Source of the DNA: Candidatus Kerfeldbacteria bacterium
Lineage (GTDB): Bacteria; Patescibacteriota; Patescibacteriia; SBBC01; CAIJZX01
Assembly: GCA_016217865.1 (NCBI GenBank)
Contig: JACRFO010000050.1
Coordinates: forward strand, 1-11,306
Direction: 5' to 3'
Length of the DNA stretch: 11,306 nucleotides
Shown here: one piece after another, positions 1 through 6,240 of the stretch
Layout of the letters: every line of letters begins with the position of its first letter
Position numbering within the stretch: the first letter of the stretch is position 1
Translations under genes and position numbers: made by a program
The notes under the pieces: model-generated
Database searches by the model: none
Told to the model about the DNA's origin: nothing
Seen by the model: the letters and a program-made list of their open reading frames with translations, nothing else

Positions 1-625
1 GGACTTGTGACAAGAGGGCTGGCTGGGCCCAGACGATTTCGCGGCGCGGGACATCACCGATATTCGTCACGATCAAGCGCAGTGGCTGGAGCGTTGTCCA
101 GCTGACATCATTCGACGCAGAAAACACAGCAATGCCAATCTGCGAAACCGTAGCGACATTGGTGTTCACTACCCGGGATGGCGCGATGAGCGGCGTCCAT
201 GATTTGAACGTGAACTGCATTCCCCCCTCCTCGGCCAGTTTCAAACTCTGCTCAATCGTGGCGTCAGCCAATTGGCCACTGACATTATCGAACGTCACAA
301 CTACAGGCACATCGGTGGCCGCCAGGTCCTTGGTTGCCTGCCAGATCTGTTCTTCGGTCCCCGACCGTTCCGTCTGCTGCCCAAGCGATTCGATCAACGA
401 TGGCACAAACACCGTGGCCGTAACGAGAACCGAACCACGCCCCTCGTCCTGACGCCAAGCGCCCTGGTAGAGCGCAGCATACCGGCTGCGGAGCGCATCG
501 GCGCTATTTGTTGTGGTCGTGGCTGACGGCGTTGGTTGCACGACACGCCAAACGAGCCATCCGCCGAATAGCGAGACGGCAATGATCACCGCGAGCCAGA
601 GCCTACGGGCGGAAACTGATTTCAT
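1..625 (-). CDS. Membrane-anchored protein of unknown function, third gene of the BlaI/M56 operon (C-terminus outside window)
   Basis: An open frame runs from an ATG at 625 to the window edge without a stop, giving 208 codons. The first residues are MKSVSARRLWLAVIIAV, followed by SLFGGWLVWRVV. This is a short basic N-terminus and one hydrophobic segment (about residues 9-28), so a signal anchor or uncleaved signal peptide is likely, with the remainder outside the membrane. A Thr-rich stretch (about 32-42) follows, then a soluble region with beta-strand-like segments such as GSVLVTATVFVP and DVPVVVTFDNV. I recognise no family. The start lies inside the end of the M56 gene (23-base overlap, different frame), so it is probably co-transcribed with, and translationally coupled to, the repressor/protease pair. 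It could be the effector or target of that system, but this is inference. No Shine-Dalgarno sequence is visible before the ATG. Confidence 0.75.
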   Translation of the reverse strand, partial: MKSVSARRLWLAVIIAVSLFGGWLVWRVVQPTPSATTTTNSADALRSRYAALYQGAWRQDEGRGSVLVTATVFVPSLIESLGQQTERSGTEEQIWQATKDLAATDVPVVVTFDNVSGQLADATIEQSLKLAEEGGMQFTFKSWTPLIAPSRVVNTNVATVSQIGIAVFSASNDVSWTTLQPLRLIVTNIGDVPRREIVWAQPALLSQV

Positions 626-1604
626 AGGCGGGAGTCCAGGGCCGGTTGATGTTTAAACACTGCCCGTTGAAGCACAGCACATTGGCCGACCCATTCGCCT
701 GTTCCAGGTGGCACATGATTTTTGTTTCCTGGCACAACCGACGAACGTTCGGATCGCTGGGCGTCACTTGAGCCCGGCTAGCAGAGGCTATGCCGAAGAG
801 GGCCGTGAGGGCGACCGCCACCGTCAGGAGGTGGGTCCAGCGCCACAGCCGAACCGGTGGGTGCCAGTTCGCGTCAAGGAGTTTGTTCAGCCGGTCGGTG
901 TTTGGTGAAAAGGCACTCGTCGTAGCCGGCCAGAGCGGCTCGCTCATCTTGAGGAACGCCCCCGCGAGACCGCGCGGCTGCTGGTAGTCATCAGTCGCCG
1001 CGGCATCAGCTGACAGCTCCCGTAAGGTGTACCCTGCTTTAACCCAGGTTGAGACCATCGGCAACCAACCGAATGTCGAGTGGATGGCCGCCACGATCGT
1101 CATCATCAACGGATCGCGGGCCCGGACGTGCGCTTGTTCATGACGAAGGACCGATTCTACTTCCAGGCCGCGGAGTTGACGCACTAAGCCGGCGGACACA
1201 TACACCATCGGCCGCCAGCAGCCGACCGTCACTGCAAAGACATCATCCCGGGACACGATAGCATACGTCAGGTTGAGACGTTCGTGGTGAACTATTCGGC
1301 AGCCTGCAGTTTGAAATTGCTCCGCTTGGATGCGAGTTCGGCGTAGATGGTGCACAATGGCCCATCCAAAACGCCCAAACGCTACCAGGGCCACGCCGAT
1401 GACCGCCAGACCTAATCCGCCGAGCCACGGGTTAGCTGGTAGGATAAATTGCGTGCAGCCACATCCCACCCGGCTCGTCTGGAGGTTCTGTTGCACTGCC
1501 GGCCACAGCCGCCAGGCTCCAACAGCCAAACCGACGAACACCACCACGGTAAAACCTAAAAGCGCTAGACGGACATCACGGTACTGTCGCGTCTCGCGAT
1601 TCAT
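603..1604 (-). CDS. M56-family (BlaR1/MecR1-like) membrane zinc metallopeptidase
   Basis: The 333-residue protein carries the zinc protease motif HEQAH (residues 155-159) in the M56 context (VLRHEQAHVRARDPL), with a downstream RELSAD (195-200) that probably supplies the third zinc ligand. Hydrophobic segments lie near 12-32, 60-82, 168-188 and 256-276, so it is an integral membrane protein with the active site facing the cytoplasm. In the family, the protease relays an external signal by causing cleavage of the partner BlaI-type repressor. The classical BlaR1 C-terminal penicillin-binding sensor is absent. Instead the last ~57 residues form a small, probably extracytoplasmic tail with four cysteines (C291, C298, C311, C316); C48 and C50 lie in the first loop. 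The start overlaps the BlaI stop by ATGA. A sensor for beta-lactams is therefore not supported, and the inducer is unknown. Confidence 0.88.
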   Translation of the reverse strand: MNRETRQYRDVRLALLGFTVVVFVGLAVGAWRLWPAVQQNLQTSRVGCGCTQFILPANPWLGGLGLAVIGVALVAFGRFGWAIVHHLRRTRIQAEQFQTAGCRIVHHERLNLTYAIVSRDDVFAVTVGCWRPMVYVSAGLVRQLRGLEVESVLRHEQAHVRARDPLMMTIVAAIHSTFGWLPMVSTWVKAGYTLRELSADAAATDDYQQPRGLAGAFLKMSEPLWPATTSAFSPNTDRLNKLLDANWHPPVRLWRWTHLLTVAVALTALFGIASASRAQVTPSDPNVRRLCQETKIMCHLEQANGSANVLCFNGQCLNINRPWTPAYEISFRP

Positions 1605-1978
1605 GAGCGATCGTGACGGAGCTGTTTCCGGAGGCGGTTCATTTTATCACCAGGGACGCGATCGAGCTTGTCGAGGAATTGGACCAAGGCCACATCACCG
1701 TAGCGGCGGACAAGTTCTTCAATGCTGTGCTTGCTAGCTCGAGTACTGTATTCCTCTCGCGTATACCGCGCATTGTACCGATAGGCGCCGCTCGAAGTCG
1801 GCTGACGCTCGAGCACGGCGTGTTCCGCCAACCGGTTCATCACGGTCATCACGGTAGTGTAGGCCGCTCGCCGTTGCGGTCGGAGAATTTCAACAACCTC
1901 GCGGACAGTCAGCCAGCCACGGTGCCAGACGATTTCCATAATCGCCGCTTCGAGTTCTCCAAAGGCGTATTTCGGCAT
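1601..1978 (-). CDS. BlaI/MecI/CopY-family transcriptional repressor
   Basis: This 125-residue protein matches the usual length (~120-130) and layout of BlaI/MecI repressors. An N-terminal winged helix-turn-helix spans about residues 5-75, with family-typical text (ELEAAIMEIVW, LTVREVVEIL, AAYTTVMTVMNRLAEH and a wing near RQPTSSGAYRYN). A C-terminal helical dimerisation region (about 80-125) follows. Members bind palindromic operators as dimers and are released when the cognate M56 protease is activated. The gene directly precedes the M56 gene with a 4-base ATGA overlap, the standard regulator-protease arrangement. A palindrome with CTACA/TGTAG arms lies two bases upstream of the ATG and overlaps the predicted -10 box, so autoregulation is likely. 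No Shine-Dalgarno is visible and the predicted leader is very short. Confidence 0.92.
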   Translation of the reverse strand: MPKYAFGELEAAIMEIVWHRGWLTVREVVEILRPQRRAAYTTVMTVMNRLAEHAVLERQPTSSGAYRYNARYTREEYSTRASKHSIEELVRRYGDVALVQFLDKLDRVPGDKMNRLRKQLRHDRS

Positions 1979-1980
1979 AT

Positions 1981-1999
1981 CTACTACACACTGTAGCAG
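1981..1999. promoter_or_regulatory. Candidate BlaI operator (inverted repeat)
   Basis: The plus strand reads CTACTACA-CAC-TGTAGCAG. The two 8-base arms pair at seven of eight positions around a 3-base centre, and the inner CTACA/TGTAG is a perfect inverted repeat. TACA/TGTA cores are typical of BlaI/CopY-family operators, though the usual spacer is two bases. It covers the predicted -10 box and ends two bases before the repressor's start codon, the expected place for autorepression. That BlaI is the binder is inference. Confidence 0.7.
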
Positions 2000-2018
2000 A
2001 TGGCTGGCCAGGGAGCAA
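1990..2018 (-). promoter_or_regulatory. Predicted sigma-70-type promoter of the BlaI/M56 operon
   Basis: On the minus strand, TTGCTC (2018-2013) is separated by 17 bases from TACAGT (1995-1990), which is preceded by TGC, an extended -10 (TGn). The hexamers are imperfect (3/6 and 4/6), but the spacing and extended -10 are good. Transcription would start roughly 5 bases before the ATG at 1978, so the mRNA would be nearly leaderless. The operator palindrome overlaps the -10. Confidence 0.5.
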
Positions 2019-2020
2019 GG

Positions 2021-3478
2021 TTAGACGAGCAGCAGTGTCCCTGCCAGGTAGATCACCAGGAACGAGCCAATAATGGTGGCGCGATGCTGGTGCTCCCAGT
2101 GAATGAATACGTTCAGGAGGGCGAGGAGGAGCATGACCACCAGGAACCCGGCCAGGAAGGCCCGCGAATAGAAAATGAGGCGAAACGCTTCAACGAGCGG
2201 ACCGGAAGTTGGGGCGACAACGCCAGCGGTGAAGAGGTCGGGATCAGCCAGGACGCTGGTCACTTCGTTTCCGGCGAGATCGGTTGCTCGGACAGTCATC
2301 ACGCCGCGAACCGCGACTTTGCTTGATGGGATTACCACGCCGGAGTAGTGATCACCCTGCTTCGTCAGCGGTGTGACACTACCGCCGTACATCACGCTGA
2401 CGGTAGCCGCATCTTGGCTGGTCGTCACCCCAATATCGTACGCGCCCGGGGTGAGGATTGATGGTAATAGGTACGAGTCGGCCAAGGTGACCGTAGGCGG
2501 TTGGGCATCAATCGTAATAGTTCGCGCAGCCGTCGGTTGGCTTGACAAGCCACGGGCGAAGGCTTGGACCGAGAATGTGACAATACCTTCCGCCACTTCT
2601 TCGTCAGGGCTAACCGAGTAGATGCCATTCGGTGGAACGGTCGTCCGACCGGCGGACTGGTCATTGACCGACAATAGAACTTCCGCGCCCGGTTCAGCTT
2701 GACCAATCACTTCCGGTTTTGTATTCCGTACCAGTGAGTTCGTGTCGGGAGTAGCGATTGTTGGGGTCGCTGGTGGCGTTGGTGGAGCGATAGTTTCACC
2801 GAGCACTACGGGCTTGGCCGGTTCGGGCGCAGTCGCGGTCAGTTGCTGTTTCGTCGTTGTCGGTGAAGGAGTTTGGACAGGCTTGGTCGTCGTCTTCGTC
2901 GTTGGGGTTGGTAGCGGCGCGCCAAACATTTGGACGACAACGAGCGAATCGACGCCGTTAATTTTTGCTTGTCGGACCGCGATCCCAATATCTTTGTACT
3001 TCGTACTCAAGAGGTTGCTGCGGTGGGATGGCGATTTCAACCACGCGGCGATAACATCTTCGGATTGCACGAAATCGAGCGCTAGGTTTTCACCAGCATA
3101 GGTGTATGAGTAACCGGCTTTCTTGAACCAACTCCACGGTGTCGCCCCAGTTGGACTAACGTGAGCGAAGTATTGGAGACGGGCCATGTCTGCGGCCTTC
3201 GCTTCGGCTGCTTTGGTGAGCAATGCATTGGTCCGCAGCGTTGAGAGTTTCTTGGCTTGACGCGTTTGGTTCGTCAGCTGCGTTATCGTCGTTGGGGTAA
3301 TACTCACCTGACGGGCAGGTTCGCTGTATGCGCTAACAACCAGCACAACCGCAATCTTCACTGCGACGATCGCGTACGCATACATCCGCAACATGTGCGG
3401 CCGTAATGCATGTGGACGATAATCATTCCCGGGGTGCGGGATGAAGGCGTTTTGCAGATGGTGGTGAAGCCGAGCCAT
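2021..3478 (-). CDS. Membrane-anchored CAP/SCP-domain (YkwD-like) surface protein with Ig-like modules
   Basis: Starting at the ATG at 3478 the protein has 485 residues. A His-rich N-terminus leads to a membrane segment (about 32-52). A CAP domain follows (about 67-188) with its typical motifs: FAHVSPTG (H106), AGENLAL (E130) and SPSHRSNLL (H152). Next come a Pro/Thr-rich linker (about 190-245), a bacterial Ig-like module (about 254-325, with GQAEPGAEVLLSVN), a second beta-rich module ending in VRATDLAGNE (about 328-405), and two hydrophobic segments at the very C-terminus (about 441-458 and 468-485). It is probably exported and held in the envelope at both ends. Bacterial CAP proteins are widespread, but their biochemical role is mostly unclear. 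A TTG 16 codons upstream is in frame, but it forms part of the predicted -35 box, so I reject it as start. Confidence 0.88.
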   Translation of the reverse strand: MARLHHHLQNAFIPHPGNDYRPHALRPHMLRMYAYAIVAVKIAVVLVVSAYSEPARQVSITPTTITQLTNQTRQAKKLSTLRTNALLTKAAEAKAADMARLQYFAHVSPTGATPWSWFKKAGYSYTYAGENLALDFVQSEDVIAAWLKSPSHRSNLLSTKYKDIGIAVRQAKINGVDSLVVVQMFGAPLPTPTTKTTTKPVQTPSPTTTKQQLTATAPEPAKPVVLGETIAPPTPPATPTIATPDTNSLVRNTKPEVIGQAEPGAEVLLSVNDQSAGRTTVPPNGIYSVSPDEEVAEGIVTFSVQAFARGLSSQPTAARTITIDAQPPTVTLADSYLLPSILTPGAYDIGVTTSQDAATVSVMYGGSVTPLTKQGDHYSGVVIPSSKVAVRGVMTVRATDLAGNEVTSVLADPDLFTAGVVAPTSGPLVEAFRLIFYSRAFLAGFLVVMLLLALLNVFIHWEHQHRATIIGSFLVIYLAGTLLLV

Positions 3479-3497
3479 AGTCAAATAGTAACAGGAG

Positions 3498-3526
3498 ACA
3501 CTATCATAATTCCACTCATTTGTCAA
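3498..3526 (-). promoter_or_regulatory. Predicted promoter of the CAP-domain gene
   Basis: A perfect -35 hexamer, TTGACA (3526-3521), is followed after exactly 17 bases by TAGTGT (3503-3498), preceded by TGA as an extended -10 (TGn). The -35 box overlaps the last codons of the upstream gene, which ends at 3516. The predicted transcription start near 3491 leaves a leader of only about 13 bases before the ATG at 3478, with no Shine-Dalgarno. A second -10-like match, TATGAT, lies at a spacing too short to pair with this -35. Confidence 0.6.
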
Positions 3527-4145
3527 CCCTTGCTGACGACTGTTGGTCTTCCGACAGGAAAACCTGTTTCACGATTTTTCCATGCCGGTATTCCCCGGCA
3601 TACGTCGGCAGCGGTTGTCGGATATCAAGCCAACCGGCTGGCCACTTTGAAAAAGCGATGGAAGAACGGAAATTCCGTTCGAGAATTGGCGCCGAAGTAC
3701 TGGCCACATCCCCCGACAAGATGAGTTGGCGATGTGACTGGACCGTCGCCCATACGCCAGGTGTCAGCAAGGTGTCGATGTTCTTGATGACCATCACGCG
3801 TTCGGCCCAGTCATGCAGTGCGCGCAGATGGACAAGAATGTCGGCCGGCCGGTGCGAGAAGATCGTTACCAGCTGGTGTTCCTCAAGTTGCGCTGCTGTC
3901 TGGCTGCCGATTTCTTTCGTCTTCACGCCTGGAGCCAGTAACTCAAGCTCCCGTTGCAATGCCAACACTCCCGCTGACTTCGCGCAGATGAAGACCACCG
4001 GCTGGCCTTGCCGGACCAGGTCAGCGGTCAGCGCGATCGTAAAAAACGATGCCCCGCTCTTCTCGGCGCCATGGATGATACAGGGGTAGTCGCGATCTGC
4101 TAACCGGAAGGAGCGCCCCGCCTCGCCACTAGAGGGTTGCCACAT
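3516..4145 (-). CDS. Unrecognised protein with degenerate P-loop-like motif
   Basis: I chose the ATG at 4145 (209 residues, beginning MWQPSSGEAG). The frame stays open upstream to about 4688, but there it lies inside the metallohydrolase gene and reads as low-complexity shadow sequence. The product looks like a RecA/AAA-type nucleotide-binding fold. HGAEKSGAS (25-33) resembles a Walker A loop, but alanine replaces the essential lysine of GxxxxGK[ST]. A helix-strand pattern follows (TADLVRQGQPVVFICA), and RVMVIKNID (116-124) resembles Walker B. ATP hydrolysis by the usual mechanism is therefore doubtful; it may be an inactive or accessory ATPase-like subunit. Its start lies inside the end of the metallohydrolase gene (17-base overlap), which suggests co-expression. 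I cannot assign a function. Confidence 0.65.
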   Translation of the reverse strand: MWQPSSGEAGRSFRLADRDYPCIIHGAEKSGASFFTIALTADLVRQGQPVVFICAKSAGVLALQRELELLAPGVKTKEIGSQTAAQLEEHQLVTIFSHRPADILVHLRALHDWAERVMVIKNIDTLLTPGVWATVQSHRQLILSGDVASTSAPILERNFRSSIAFSKWPAGWLDIRQPLPTYAGEYRHGKIVKQVFLSEDQQSSARVDK

Positions 4146-5223
4146 CTGGAGACGTTTCGGTTGGTTGGTCGCGTAAGACAGACATAATCCAGCTCTTCTT
4201 CGACTGTTCGGACATCCCCGGCCGGTCGAAGTGTTGGACAAACACGCGGCCGACGAGATCATGAACATTCTCTTCCTGGTATTTTTCTGCCCGTTCGAGT
4301 ATTCGGTCGACCAGTTGTTCAGCATCGTCGAGTAGCGTTCGGACGTGGGCCTGAAACTCTTCCCGTCCGAGAATCGGCGGACCGTGCGCCGGATAGTACT
4401 TCTCGATATCCATTGACTGCAGGTGTTTGAGTGACCCAATAGCGTCGTAGATGTTTGCTTCTGGCAAGAAAATGTTGAGACGGTCAGCTTGGCCCTTCTT
4501 ACTAGTGGTAATGAGGTCGCCACCAATGAAGAGTTTCTCCTCCGGGACGTAGAAACCATGCTCACCCGGGGCATGACCGGGAACCGCCACGACGTCGAGC
4601 TGGCCGGCAGCGATCGGGAACATCTCTGGATAATCGCGAAATCGTTCGGCCAGCGCCTGTTTCCGTGCGTGGGCCTGTTCGCCACCACGGGGATTGTTCA
4701 TTGAACGGGCGAACGTTTGAAACCCTTCGTCACGCTGACGCAAGCGCCCGGGGTCGTTTCCGGTCAAGGCACTCTTCGAAAAATTCTTCGCCCCAGCCGC
4801 GAACTGTTTTTCGGGAGACAGGGTTGACCACCACTCGCGACGATCGACGTAGATTGGCACCTCTGGTCCGGTCACGTTTTCAACATTGTTCGTGTGGTCG
4901 GCATCGCCATGCGTTAGCAAAACGGCTTTTACCGGCGCGTCGTAGATTTGTTCTAATTCACGCAGCGCCTCAATCTTATCGCTCCGCCATGAGAGCGTCG
5001 CGGCGGCGGCCAACGGTTTAACCGAGCGCGCGTCTTCGACAGTTTCGACTGGCAGCTCCCCGCCCGGATCAATCAGGAGAAAGCCTTCGCCATCATAGAT
5101 AGCCCAGGATTCCGGTACGTCCAAGTAGGTTATGCCTTTCGTCAGCCGCCAACCACCAGAAAATACCTGCTCGGCATTCGGAATATCCCGCGTTTCAACT
5201 GGGGCGTAGCCTTCGCGTTCCAT
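4129..5223 (-). CDS. Metallo-beta-lactamase-fold hydrolase
   Basis: The 364-residue protein shows the ordered MBL-fold motifs: a strand ending in LLIDPGGE (49-56), LLTHGDADH (102-110), PGHAPGEHGFY (215-225), FIGGDLI (232-238) and YPAHGPP (277-283). Likely metal ligands are H105, D109, H110, H217, D236 and H280. In the HxHxDH motif the second histidine is D107, a variant known in parts of the superfamily (for example ComEC-type SHPDxDH). A charged insert (about 140-205) separates the first and second halves, and the C-terminus (about 290-364) is helical. The substrate cannot be told from sequence; glyoxalase II-like thioesterase or another hydrolytic role is possible. Its ATG sits six bases downstream of a good extended -10, implying a leaderless mRNA. 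The unrecognised P-loop-like gene overlaps its 3' end. Confidence 0.85.
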   Translation of the reverse strand: MEREGYAPVETRDIPNAEQVFSGGWRLTKGITYLDVPESWAIYDGEGFLLIDPGGELPVETVEDARSVKPLAAAATLSWRSDKIEALRELEQIYDAPVKAVLLTHGDADHTNNVENVTGPEVPIYVDRREWWSTLSPEKQFAAGAKNFSKSALTGNDPGRLRQRDEGFQTFARSMNNPRGGEQAHARKQALAERFRDYPEMFPIAAGQLDVVAVPGHAPGEHGFYVPEEKLFIGGDLITTSKKGQADRLNIFLPEANIYDAIGSLKHLQSMDIEKYYPAHGPPILGREEFQAHVRTLLDDAEQLVDRILERAEKYQEENVHDLVGRVFVQHFDRPGMSEQSKKSWIMSVLRDQPTETSPDVATL

Positions 5224-5226
5224 GTT

Positions 5227-5258
5227 TGTAGTATAACACGATAGTACGTTGTGCTACA
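5227..5258. promoter_or_regulatory. Imperfect inverted repeat between divergent promoters
   Basis: The arms TGTAGTATAAC (5227-5237) and GTTGTGCTACA (5248-5258) pair at 9 of 11 positions around a 10-base centre. The left arm contains the metallohydrolase -10 and the right arm overlaps the candidate dismutase -10. It could be an operator for a dimeric regulator controlling both genes. Part of the symmetry may simply reflect two similar back-to-back extended -10 elements. Confidence 0.35.
5230..5238 (-). promoter_or_regulatory. Extended -10 promoter of the metallohydrolase gene, predicted leaderless
   Basis: The minus strand reads TGT-TATACT, an extended -10 with 5/6 match to TATAAT, followed by only six bases (ACAAAC) and then the ATG at 5223. 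The expected start of transcription coincides with the A of the start codon, so the mRNA should be leaderless. No convincing -35 lies 16-18 bases upstream. Confidence 0.55.
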
Positions 5259-5260
5259 CT
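5252..5260 (+). promoter_or_regulatory. Candidate promoter of the superoxide dismutase gene
   Basis: TGC-TACACT (5252-5260) is an extended -10 with 4/6 match, 30 bases before the ATG at 5291. A weak -35 (ATAACA, 5233-5238, 4/6) lies 16 bases upstream and overlaps the divergent metallohydrolase -10, so the two promoters may interfere. An alternative is TTGTGC (5249-5254) with TATCCA (5271-5276), which would give a leader of under 10 bases. Confidence 0.35.
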
Positions 5261-5290
5261 AATGCAATCTTATCCACTAGCTATTTTTCA

Positions 5291-5875
5291 ATGCCTTATT
5301 CACTTCCCAAACTCCCCTACGCCTACGATGCGCTCGAGCCGTTCATTGACGCTCGGACGATGGAAATCCACCACTCGAAACACCACCAAACGTACGTCGA
5401 TAAGCTCAACGCGGTGTTGGAGAAACACCCCGACCTCGTCGACGAACCGCTAGAACAGCTCCTAGCCAACCTCGAACAGTTGAACATTCCGGCGGCGGAT
5501 AAGACTGCCATTCGGAATCACGGCGGCGGACACACGAACCACACCCTCTTCTGGCAGATCATGGGGCCGTCGAAGAGCGTTGATGTCGAGCTCGTCGCCG
5601 GAATAGAGAAGGAGTGGCAATCCATTGACGCCTTTAAAAAAACTTTCACCGACATGGCCACGGGTCTCTTCGGGAGTGGCTGGGTGTGGCTTGCAAAAGA
5701 TGAGACGAACAAGTACCACCTCCACGCCCTGCCGAATCAGGACTCGCCACTACTGCATGGCCATACGCCGCTCATCGGCCTCGACGTCTGGGAGCACGCC
5801 TACTACCTGAAGTATCAGAATAAGCGCGCCGACTACATCGCCGCTTGGTGGAAGGTTTTGAAGTTTCTCCCTTAG
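5291..5875 (+). CDS. sodA: Superoxide dismutase, Mn/Fe family, manganese-type signature
   Basis: The 194-residue enzyme converts superoxide to hydrogen peroxide and oxygen. It begins MPYSLPKLPYAYDALEPFID, a standard start for the family, whose usual length is about 195-210. Metal ligands are visible: H27 (MEIHHSKHHQTYV), H84 (GGGHTNHTLFW), and D165 and H169 (DVWEHAYYLKYQ). The GGH-NH-LFW context and the glutamine at PNQDSPL (Q150) are the manganese-type arrangement rather than the iron type, although cambialistic use cannot be excluded. No signal peptide is seen, so it is cytoplasmic. An in-frame TTG at 5249 is rejected because it lies in the promoter region and adds non-family residues. The gene is divergent from the metallohydrolase, and its stop codon overlaps that of sufU head-on. 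No Shine-Dalgarno is visible. Confidence 0.95.
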   Translation: MPYSLPKLPYAYDALEPFIDARTMEIHHSKHHQTYVDKLNAVLEKHPDLVDEPLEQLLANLEQLNIPAADKTAIRNHGGGHTNHTLFWQIMGPSKSVDVELVAGIEKEWQSIDAFKKTFTDMATGLFGSGWVWLAKDETNKYHLHALPNQDSPLLHGHTPLIGLDVWEHAYYLKYQNKRADYIAAWWKVLKFLP

Positions 5876-6240
5876 TGGTGTCCGACCGCTTGCTGGATCG
5901 CTTCTAGTGCGAGCGTCGCGCATTTTAACCGCGCCGGATTGATTGGCACGCCGAGCAGCGCCACCGCTGCGTCATTCGACATGGCAGCGACATCAGTCAC
6001 TGCCATCCCTTTGACGTGCTCGGATAACATCGAAGCGCTGGCGATTGATATCGTACATCCGCGGCCTTGAAATTTCATGTCAGTGACCTGGCCGTCCGTT
6101 ACCGCCAGCTTCACATCTAGTTCATCACCGCACAGCGGATTCGCTGCGTGTGCTTGTACGGACGCCCCAGGAAGCACGCCGAAGTTTCGCGGGTGTTTGT
6201 AGTGGTCGAGGATATTCTGTTGGTACATCTCGAGACTCAT
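5872..6240 (-). CDS. sufU: SufU/IscU-type Fe-S cluster scaffold or sulfur-transfer protein
   Basis: This 122-residue protein has the NifU-N/IscU fold with the three conserved cysteines: C37 in NPLCGD (with D39), C62 in GRGCTIS and C107 in RLKCATL. The N-terminus (MYQQNILDHYKHPRNFG) is typical of the family. It receives sulfur from SufS, as a zinc-bound sulfurtransferase (SufU) or a scaffold (IscU). The lysine before the third cysteine and the RLKCA context are SufU-like. The 45-residue spacing from C62 to C107 is IscU-like, because Gram-positive SufU carries an insertion of about 20 residues here. It is the last gene of the suf operon. It overlaps sufS by ATGA and has a strong Shine-Dalgarno (GGAGGT at 6252-6247, spacer 6). 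Its stop overlaps the convergent dismutase stop. Confidence 0.93.
   Translation of the reverse strand: MSLEMYQQNILDHYKHPRNFGVLPGASVQAHAANPLCGDELDVKLAVTDGQVTDMKFQGRGCTISIASASMLSEHVKGMAVTDVAAMSNDAAVALLGVPINPARLKCATLALEAIQQAVGHH

Noticed and set aside
603..1604. Calling the M56 protein a beta-lactam sensor (BlaR1)
   Set aside because: The C-terminal penicillin-binding domain is absent; only a short cysteine-containing tail follows the last membrane segment.
2742..3101. 119-residue plus-strand frame rich in Val and Gly
   Set aside because: It is the complement of the Pro/Thr-rich linker and CAP region of the minus-strand gene; its composition is a by-product of that linker.
3479..3526. TTG start adding 16 residues to the CAP-domain protein
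   Set aside because: The TTG is the first part of a perfect TTGACA -35 box with a -10 at 17 bases, so it would not be in the transcript.
4146..4688. Upstream extension of the P-loop-like protein to 390 residues
   Set aside because: This part lies entirely within the metallohydrolase gene in another frame and reads as Ser/Arg-rich shadow sequence, whereas the metallohydrolase frame carries intact catalytic motifs.
5249..5290. TTG start adding 14 residues to superoxide dismutase
   Set aside because: It overlaps the predicted -10 region, and the family typically starts at the MPYSLPKLPY sequence.
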